Source: Hydractinia symbiolongicarpus
Lineage: Eukaryota; Cnidaria; Hydrozoa; Anthoathecata; Hydractiniidae
Reading direction: 5' to 3'
Length of the DNA stretch: 64,000 nucleotides
Assembly (NCBI RefSeq): GCF_029227915.1
Contig: NC_079876.1
Span: 30,475,828 to 30,539,827 of the forward strand
Shown here: positions 58,001-64,000 of the stretch, piece after piece
How the letters are laid out: every line of letters starts with the position of its first letter
Numbering within the stretch: position 1 is the stretch's first letter
Notes under the pieces: generated by a model
What the model saw: only the letters and a program-made list of their open reading frames with translations
What the model was told of the DNA's origin: nothing
The model's database searches: none
Made by a program: the position numbers and the translations under genes

Positions 58001-61000
58001 TTATTGAATGTAAAAACTTAAGAACCAATCAAGATTTTTCAAAAAAATAAAAGAAAAAGATTCATGGATAACATCTTTACACCTTTCATAAGAGTCTGAC
58101 TTTTCTAGCGGGAAATAGCTAAGTTCTAAGTCCAGCTGCAAAAAGAAAAAAAGGTTAATTTTTAAATTTTACTTTTTAGATCTTCCTCATAATCTTGTAA
58201 TTCTTCCAGATAAAGAGTTTCATAAGGTTCAAGTAGGAAGCGCATACAATTTAACTTGTTCTTTGTCCAGTTACGGCAATCCAAAGGCAACTCTTCATTG
58301 GTTTAAATATGGTGATGGAACTCCCCTTAAAAGCGGTACCTCAGGTTCCACATTGACAATGGAGATAAAAGCAATAAGCAAGCAGGACACGTCATATGTA
58401 TGTGCAGCAAACAATAGTGCTGGTGAAGTAAGGAAAAATGTGAATATTACAGTGTTAGGTAAGTCTATACGATTTACATGAAATTATGCAAATCCTGGTC
58501 ATTATTGGACTCTCAGTGATGTAGGGAATGGCTGGTAATATCTAGCACTATTACTAATATACAATTGATATAAATTTAAAATTAAAGTAGCTCTGCAAAG
58601 ATGAAAATGCAACCATATGATATCTATGGCAATTTTGTCTTCTTAATTGCCTATTAAAGTGCTAAATGGGCTATTAAGTGCCAAAACAAAGTGTACATTA
58701 TTAGTTTAACCTTTAATGATAGAAAAACCTGATGCACCACAAAATTTACATGTGATTTCAAAGCCACCTGCTACTTTTGAAGTGACATGGACAGCTCCAA
58801 GTTATAATGGAAATGCTGCAATATCAATGTACATACTCAGGTACAAAAGTTTATCACATTTGAACTATCATCGCGTAAATGTTACATCAAGTTTAAAAGT
58901 TAACATTAGTAATCTAATATATGGAAAAACGTATGTTGTGAAAGTTCAAGCTGTAAATGCGTATGGTGAAAGCGAGGAAGCAAAACTAGAAACAAATATG
59001 ACGGCTGAAGGAGGTACTATATTAGATTTGACTACTTAAGAATTTATTTCAAATCCTAATCCCTGTTGACTTTTGGACTTTAGTTATTGAGTTTTTGCTA
59101 AGTAAATTAGCGTCAATTTGCATAATTAAGTAAATGAAGCTAGTATACTTTTATTTGTTCTTTATTTTTCTTACTCTGTTTTCTAATAACCTTGTCATAG
59201 TGCCAAGCCCTGTAGAAGTGAACCAGACAATATTTGGAGAAACATCAATTTCGATATATTGGGGAGAGTCGAAAAATATCAATGGCATTTTGCAGGGTTA
59301 TAATGTAATAATGTTAATTTTTATATTCTTTTTAAGACCTAAAGGCTGAAATACACGTCCACTTTATAGGAAATGTTTAAACCTGTCACCAAAAAATGAT
59401 GGTGTAAATAGCATTTTGTATTTCTTTAAAGTTATAGCAATTGCTACTGCAGCAGTAACAACAATTTCTACTTTGCTCTGCCATGATTATTTCTACCCAC
59501 ATGGCTCTCCATGATTTTAAAGTAAATAAAACTTTTATCTTTTTTAACCTAAACGTCCAAACAAGTGGTTTCAATAATTTTAAACCTACGATCTCTGATC
59601 ACTAGTTGAAACCCTTCCTTAAACAGGCCCAAAGACTAAAAAGTGTAAAAATCAGAATCTACAACCATTTTATACAAAAATGGATTAAAAATAAATATAT
59701 TTTTGTATTACCAAAACACCTTTCTATCTGTTTTACCTTCACTCGTTGTACAGTGTACGAATATTTTTATTTCAGGTAACTTGGTCTTCGCCAGGAAAGA
59801 AAGTGTGCAACACCAGAGCATGCTTGTTTTCAGAGCTTCGACCGTTCCAAAACTACACTGTTTTTGTCCACGTGTATAACACTTTGTGTTTTGCTACGAC
59901 ACAGAAGATAGTTTCGACACGTCCAATTGGTTAGTACCTGAATATTTCTATTGCATCCTTCCTTGTCAGCGTTTGCCTTATATGCAACAAGAAGAATTTT
60001 TCTTTAAAATATATTGTGTTTGTCACTGCAATAACTTTTCGAAGGTTTACCCTATTTCTTGGCAAGGATTTAAAAGAAGTTAAATGATGGGGATAATGAT
60101 CTGCTGATGTGAATATGGTTATAAATTATCTACACGTCGATTGGTTGCATTTGCAGGTGAATTTTAAGGTCTTCATGACAATTCCCAAAATGAGATTTAA
60201 AAAAATTCTTACATAAAAAAGTTGCGGAATAGAAAATTATCAAAAGTCGCCAATGTGTTACTGTTCATGCAGTATGTTAGAATGAGAAAGTGATTTGTTC
60301 ACCGTCAAATGATTTGATGGTGAAATCTACACATTCTCTTCAATTAAAAATAAGTTATTGATACTCTAAGCTAACTGCAGTAGGTTTTGCGACATAACTT
60401 ATCTTTATTTACCCAAACAATAACAAAGAAAAGTTTCGTTTAGGTATATATTGGGTGTATATCTTCAATGTTACGTTATCTACATTTAGTTCCGAAACCT
60501 CTCGACAAACCAGTACCCATTCCTCCAGCAGACAAGATCAGCAATACGTCATTCGGAATCAACATCGTTTTATTTAAAGAAGAAGTGGGAAGTATCAAGT
60601 AAATAAATTTGTGCTCATTTTACTCTGCTTTTTTCTGAATTATTTTGTTTGAGAGGGTAAACAGCGCATAAGTAACATGAACCACATGTTACAATCAAGC
60701 ATCATGATATAACAACAACTTGAAACTGTTGATACTCTCTAATCACCTAAAATAGCACAAACAAGTAAATGTATTAAAAAAATGTGAACTTAAAAACTTC
60801 TAGAAAGTTCTTAAAATCTTGAATAATCATGATAACCAGAGCAGTTTTTGCTGTTTTTAATAAAATATTTGTTAGCTTGCTTTATGTCTGCTTTGTTAAA
60901 GTGAGTTTAATACTTTTCATGTTAGAGACGTTAGAGTAGTCAAACGTTCACTCTAAACTATATGACTTAACAGGTTGAGATGGCATTACGTATTTGAAAT

Positions 61001-63825
61001 GTTCTGAATTGGTTTGCTACATAGTGCATTTTGATTAAAAAGTTAAGCACCAAACAGGCTAACGGAGAAATTGCGGCAATTGATAAAAAATCCTCATGAA
61101 GGTATTTTTTTCCGAGAATCACTCGTCGTTGAACACAATTTATGGCCAGCTGCCGCCTTTACGTTTACTGCGTTTGGTATTGCTGGAAAGGAAATAATCC
61201 TCTTTCGTATCAGTCTGCATTGTGATATCTCAAAAATAAATGGTGTTGAGTTGTGGACAATAGAATGCATGTCAGTATTTCGGCCTTGCTCTAACGCTGA
61301 CGTACGTCGTACGTCGTTCATTGTGCACGGGTTAATTAAGTATTTGCATTCACGATTTAGACATTATGACGTCATAGCATGGAAACTGCAAGACAAGGAG
61401 TTGCCATCAAAGTCACCAAATGATTTCTCAAATGAAGAAATTAAAGACAAGCTCGTGGGAAGACTGATCAATCCGAAAGAGAATGAATTGTTTATCATTG
61501 GAAGCAGCGTCACCAACAGAAAAAGAAGATCTCTCGGAAGTAAGGTTTAATTGTTATCATAAAAAAAAGTTTCAGCGGTTTTAAATAGCGTATTGGTTCT
61601 TACTTTTTGGATCTTGTTATTTGTCTATTCTAAACTAACTGTTTTTTTTTAAACAAAAACACATGACTTTACTGAATTTTTTACTGGTAAAATTGCCAAA
61701 CAAACTTGACATTTCCATTTTCAAAATTAACATTTTGAATTTTTACCTTGTTACTATTAAAATACGTGCTCTTTCAAACAAGAAGCCGAACTTCAATATA
61801 ATCACTTTTAATTACATTGTTTGCTTAATGTCAGACCTAATATCTTTCTCACAATTTTCTTTGCCTGTGTGTAAAAAGCTCTAATGATGATAATAATAAT
61901 AGCTGTTATGTTATTAAAAATGGTGTAGCTGAGCTGTTATTATTTACTAAGGATGCGTGAAACAGGGATTTCCGGGGCTATGTTGGCTGGTAATAATGTG
62001 TTGGCTAGAATATGTACAACGAGTTATTAAAGATACACGTGGCAAACAATTTTAAGGTGAACTTTATAATATGAGCCTAATAAAATTTTAAGTAACTACA
62101 GATTAAATTTATGTTTTAAGCACCAAACAATTCAGCTCTGGAACCAAATACATACTACGTCGCTTTCGTCCGGGTCTACATAACCGACATAGACTATCAA
62201 AGCTCACCTTGGTATGGTCCTGTCCAGACAAAGTCTACAAATAGTGATGCAGGTGACAAAGATGACGATGATGATAAGAGTAAGAGCCCTTTCAATACAA
62301 CGTCTATCACATTTTAGGAACTATGTCAAATATCATTCCACGTTCGCCCCTTAAGACAAAACCATTTCCAAGCGTAAACAAAGGTGGTAGAAAATGATGT
62401 CGCATAAAACTAATGTTTCTAGCTGGGAATTCATCGAGGAGCTAGTCTACAATACTATTTTTTTCTTTTTAAACGATAAAATTGCGAGTGCAAATAACTG
62501 CTTCACTTCCATGACACATGGGTTAAAAAAAGAAAAGATTTGTTCCATTTTTAACCGTCATAACTTTTGGATTCATCATGTTTTACCTATATATAACATA
62601 TGTTCACAACTATATAATAAGATTTGAACATACGCGTCATAGCTGGATGTTGTGAAATGTTAGAATTAATCATCATTAGTACCTGGCAGTGTAATGTCTT
62701 CTGTATATCTCACGTTTTTATTGGCTTATATCGACCACGTAAGCGGGCGCTATTTTTCTCTAGCGACTGGCTAAAATGTACACACAACAAAGTAAACAAA
62801 TTTTCGGGAAATTTGAACGCTGTCAAACGTCCAAAGAAAATCCAAGTTTTAAACTAATTGATTAAAGCTTTTCGTAGTACGATAAAATGGATTAATTTAT
62901 ACTCGACCAACAGTTTCTGAAAACGAAATTTATATGGTACGAAATATGGAAGCTATACCTTTAATAAGTTTTGTCAAAGCAAGTGGCCATAAAATTAGAG
63001 ACTCTTCATAAAAGTTACAAAGCAACTAAGAAACTCATCTTTTCCAAATGTCTCACATCTTTGGTCTTCAAACAAGGATAAAATAAATCCAGTTAACAAC
63101 TCTGCCGAATTGTCATCAACTATTTCTTTAAAAATCAAATTTAATGTGATGTCTCTACATTTTTTCGTTTCTTTGTGGTTAATTTTTAGCATTTGCTCGT
63201 TTAATTTGACAACAAACACAACCACTCCATCAACGGAAAATTTAAAAACTTTTAGAATAGAACTACAAGAATTGTTTCACTGTGTTCGAAAAGAAATTCT
63301 TTTCCTTCAGTTGATCAAACGTTACTATTGCCAGAAGACATGGTTTCCACATAGACATGTATTTTATTTTTCATCTACATGCCAATGATCTTCTGAAAGA
63401 CTTACACCTTAATTTCTATGTTTTTATCAGGATACCATGTACTAAATGACTTATAAACTGTTTAGAGAGGCTCTACGTGAGAAAACAGCAACATCAGTTG
63501 TTTGCATGGATCACACTGCGTTCGGTCAATGACGTCACAACCTTGGTCGCTATTCTCCTATAGCCTGGCTAAATGGTTTATAAGCCTTCAGTAACACTAT
63601 CATTGCTAACATATTTGCAACAGGACAAATCATTTCTTTTGTCAGTACATTTGTTTGTTTTTCTTTTTAGACCACACAACTGTTATAGTGATTGGTGTGT
63701 TGATTGCTGTCATTGTTCTCATTGTCATCGTTTATGTCATCATTAGAACTAAAAATAACTCGTACAATACTACTCATGTTATATCGTATAAGAAAACAGA
63801 TGAACACGAAATGATATGCCATTGA
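46015..63825 (+). CDS. Large Ig/FN3 type I membrane receptor, 20 exons, ~1477 aa
   Basis: I assembled this gene from splice sites and reading phase; exon positions are listed separately. The order is signal peptide (1-16), twelve Ig domains (17-1094), about three FN3 domains (1095-1426) with a furin-type RKRR site at 1367-1370, a membrane span (about 1431-1451, VIVIGVLIAVIVLIVIVYV) and a 26-residue tail with no kinase or phosphatase. Ig exons 2-7 are repeated in the same order as exons 8-13, each a symmetrical phase 1-1 exon. The last FN3, split over exons 17-19 with a long insert and RKRR, resembles the membrane-proximal region of receptor tyrosine phosphatases. Many N-x-S/T sites mark it as extracellular. 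Adhesion or recognition is the likely role; the ligand and exact family are unknown. Intron sizes and TE insertions look normal for a functional gene, and no exon is broken. Confidence 0.88.
47120..47377 (+). CDS. Ig receptor exon 2: Ig domain A
   Basis: Acceptor CTATTTTTTAG, donor GTAAGC. Core residues are NATCKV, YFIWKQNG and ENVSCIA. Its central part is almost identical to exon 8. Confidence 0.9.
47831..48079 (+). CDS. Ig receptor exon 3: Ig domain B
   Basis: Acceptor ATTTTTTAG, donor GTAGGA. ITCKAS and YRCDAR supply the disulphide. The usual core Trp is replaced (EYQFFKNG). Paralogue of exon 9. Confidence 0.88.
48312..48566 (+). CDS. Ig receptor exon 4: Ig domain C
   Basis: Acceptor CTCATTTCAG, donor GTGAGT. 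NITCVV, SYTWKVNN and KIGCSAT form the core. Paralogue of exon 10. Confidence 0.9.
49143..49409 (+). CDS. Ig receptor exon 5: Ig domain D
   Basis: Donor GTAAGT. DLECNY, ITWFKEG and DTGNYSCMV are a classic Ig core. Paralogue of exon 11. Confidence 0.92.
49690..49985 (-). mobile_element. tRNA-derived SINE in intron 5
   Basis: On the minus strand, GTCTGGTAGCCTTGTCGTAG resembles a tRNA 5' half with an A-box region. GGGTTCCAGTC follows as a B-box-like element about 40 bases on. A non-tRNA body then contains GAGGGTCCTATGTAG-type text in inverse. The 3' limit is uncertain. Confidence 0.5.
50506..50811 (+). CDS. Ig receptor exon 6: Ig domain E
   Basis: Acceptor CATCTAG, donor GTAAGT. FFYCYVKA, TYSWLKD and GGRYVCNA form the core. 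Paralogue of exon 12. Confidence 0.92.
51218..51952 (-). mobile_element. piggyBac-like MITE in intron 6 (inverted copy)
   Basis: Same family as 11982-12734 but in the opposite orientation. TTAA at 51214-51217 and 51953-51956 flanks termini CCCTATTTGGTCCGGGG and CCCCGGACTGAATAGGG. Shared interior text includes GGCATTTTTAACAATTTT and TTGAATCAAACTTGGCACAC in inverse. Confidence 0.88.
52145..52423 (+). CDS. Ig receptor exon 7: Ig domain F
   Basis: Acceptor CTCACCTCCAG, donor GTAAGT. YKLTCSLSNYGNPKATIHW and SYVCVANNS show an I-set-like domain. Paralogue of exon 13; end of the first six-domain block. Confidence 0.92.
52755..53015 (+). CDS. Ig receptor exon 8: Ig domain A'
   Basis: Acceptor TTTTTTCTAG, donor GTAAGG. 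About 55 consecutive residues, from LPSVNLAYGNAINATCKV to VNFLTI, are identical to exon 2, while the ends differ. First domain of the repeated block. Confidence 0.92.
53367..53722 (-). mobile_element. Two tandem short Helitron-like elements in intron 8
   Basis: On the minus strand two units lie head to tail, each starting TCTCTATAATAATAGCCG and ending in a CCGTGGATTTTTC hairpin. The outer one ends in CTAG (53367-53370) next to T. The junction near 53548 has ATAG in place of CTAG. They share TATATCGCATTTGATATTCG. Confidence 0.78.
54082..54330 (+). CDS. Ig receptor exon 9: Ig domain B'
   Basis: Acceptor GTTATAG with a weak pyrimidine tract, donor GTAGGT. ITCKAS and YRCDSR are present, and the core Trp is again missing (EYMFYKDD). 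Paralogue of exon 3. Confidence 0.85.
54817..55071 (+). CDS. Ig receptor exon 10: Ig domain C'
   Basis: Acceptor ATTTTTTTAG, donor GTGAGT. NISCHVFG, FYTWKVND and WKIGCSATTF form the core. Paralogue of exon 4. Confidence 0.9.
55742..56008 (+). CDS. Ig receptor exon 11: Ig domain D'
   Basis: Acceptor CATGTTTTAG, donor GTAAGT. DLECDY, ITWFKDG and DTGNYSCMVN form the core. Paralogue of exon 5. Confidence 0.92.
56058..56960 (-). mobile_element. Helitron-like composite filling intron 11
   Basis: On the minus strand the body repeat (about 56226-56960) ends ...GTTTCGACTTACACCCCGGCTAG. It is followed at 56225 by the short element TCTATATTATAATACCCG, which ends in CTAG (56058-56061). The same body-then-short-element order occurs at 23850-24600, 26040-27290 and 36890-38238. 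Confidence 0.8.
56999..57307 (+). CDS. Ig receptor exon 12: Ig domain E'
   Basis: Acceptor ATATCTAG, donor GTAAGT. FFYCYIKA, TYSWLKEI and GGRYVCRA form the core. Paralogue of exon 6 with one extra codon. Confidence 0.92.
58180..58458 (+). CDS. Ig receptor exon 13: Ig domain F'
   Basis: Acceptor TTTACTTTTTAG, donor GTAAGT. YNLTCSLSSYGNPKATLHW and SYVCAANNSAGEV form the core. Paralogue of exon 7; end of the second block. Confidence 0.92.
58723..59013 (+). CDS. Ig receptor exon 14: first FN3 domain
   Basis: DAPQNLHVIS, FEVTWTAPSYNG, YILRYK and YVVKVQAVNAYGES are the standard FN3 strands. The phase-1 donor GTACTA is weaker than the others; it was chosen because it keeps the frame into exon 15. 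Confidence 0.9.
59201..59304 (+). CDS. Ig receptor exon 15: FN3-2, first half
   Basis: VPSPVEVNQTIFGETSISIY then ILQGYN. It ends in phase 0 at donor GTAATA. Confidence 0.75.
59776..59929 (+). CDS. Ig receptor exon 16: FN3-2, second half
   Basis: Acceptor TTTATTTCAG. VTWSSPGKK, CLFSELRPFQNYTVFVHVY and IVSTRPI complete the domain. Donor GTTAGT. Confidence 0.82.
60490..60598 (+). CDS. Ig receptor exon 17: FN3-3, first part
   Basis: Acceptor CTACATTTAG. VPKPLDKPVPIPPADKIS then NIVLFKEEVGSIK. It ends in phase 2 at GTAAAT. Confidence 0.75.
61361..61539 (+). CDS. Ig receptor exon 18: FN3-3 insert with furin-type site
   Basis: Acceptor CACGATTTAG completes the split Lys codon, giving HYDVIAWKLQDKELPS. 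FSNEEIKDKLVGRLI and NRKRRSLG follow. RKRR|S is a candidate proprotein-convertase site. The upstream part of the same open frame (61071-61360) is intron. Confidence 0.8.
62121..62279 (+). CDS. Ig receptor exon 19: FN3-3, last part and acidic linker
   Basis: Acceptor TGTTTTAAG. ALEPNTYYVAFVRVYITD and SSPWYGPVQTKS form the last FN3 strands, followed by GDKDDDDDK. Donor GTAAGA. An alternative donor at 62252 (GTGACA) would drop the acidic stretch in frame. Confidence 0.78.
62280..63670. other. Last intron of the Ig receptor
   Basis: 1.4 kb between the acidic linker exon and the transmembrane exon. Short ORFs on both strands (62394-63388) are unremarkable. I see no missed phase 1-1 exon with recognisable domains. 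Confidence 0.5.
63671..63825 (+). CDS. Ig receptor exon 20: transmembrane span and short tail
   Basis: Acceptor TTCTTTTTAG. HTTVIVIGVLIAVIVLIVIV is the membrane span. RTKNNSYNTT, VISYKKT and DEHEMICH make the tail, with the stop TGA at 63823-63825. The two tyrosines do not form ITIM or ITAM motifs. Confidence 0.85.
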
Positions 63826-64000
63826 AAACATGGATGCACTGGCTGTGTGATTTTCGACACATGTACCAACAATTTCTTTCTTACATAAGTAAAATCTATA
63901 CACAAATTCAAGTTGAACCCACGTGTTAAAGAAAATATTGGAACAATAAGGATTGTATAGTAATATTTGTTGTAGCTGATTAGAAAAGCGTTAAAGTAGA

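Noticed and set aside
61071-61360. N-terminal part of the 159-aa ORF
   Set aside because: Splice phase places the exon start at 61361; the upstream open frame is intron.

Overview
This is a eukaryotic, AT-rich, intron-bearing animal genome window. Spliced immunoglobulin/fibronectin receptor genes, several transposon superfamilies and the base composition suggest an invertebrate, most plausibly a cnidarian (perhaps a hydrozoan). The organism assignment is inference; no marker gene proves it. There is no bacterial or organellar content.

Layout. 1-8618: a 3.8-4.4 kb segment in two nearly identical tandem copies plus a truncated third. Copies 1 and 2 each carry a (CCTCT)n array and a 78-codon ORF with a TATA box and an AATAAA. 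8827-9780: a third, larger (CCTCT)n array. 10790-13588: a decayed LINE interrupted by a piggyBac-like MITE whose TTAA duplication is intact. 13817-14866: a single-exon type I membrane receptor with an FN3-like domain and a YEEI motif in its tail. 14867-27580: mostly gene-poor DNA with MITEs, a Harbinger transposase fragment and a family of short Helitron-like elements. 27581-32207: a complete but decayed LINE on the minus strand. 32418-35247: a near-intact PIF/Harbinger transposon with TIRs, TSD, transposase and MADF/BESS gene. 36890-38238: a Helitron-like composite. 38744-42829: a Ginger-like transposon with integrase and OTU remnants, whose long terminal inverted repeats are made of an iterated CCCCACTTTGTAAT motif. 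42850-43317: a MITE.

46015-63825: the main host gene. I assemble it as 20 exons encoding about 1477 aa: signal peptide, 12 Ig domains, about 3 FN3 domains, a furin-type RKRR site, one membrane span and a 26-residue tail. The twelve Ig exons are two consecutive copies of the same six-domain block (A-B-C-D-E-F, A'-B'-C'-D'-E'-F'). Every Ig exon is in phase 1-1, so the block could double without breaking the reading frame. Its introns hold a SINE, a MITE and Helitron-like elements.

The two receptors and the small ITIM-like ORF are all candidate surface or signalling proteins. A common role in recognition is only a hypothesis. The most notable items are the doubled Ig block, the Ginger-like element with iterated TIRs, the Helitron-like family with defined ends, and the LINE whose empty site is preserved elsewhere in the window.
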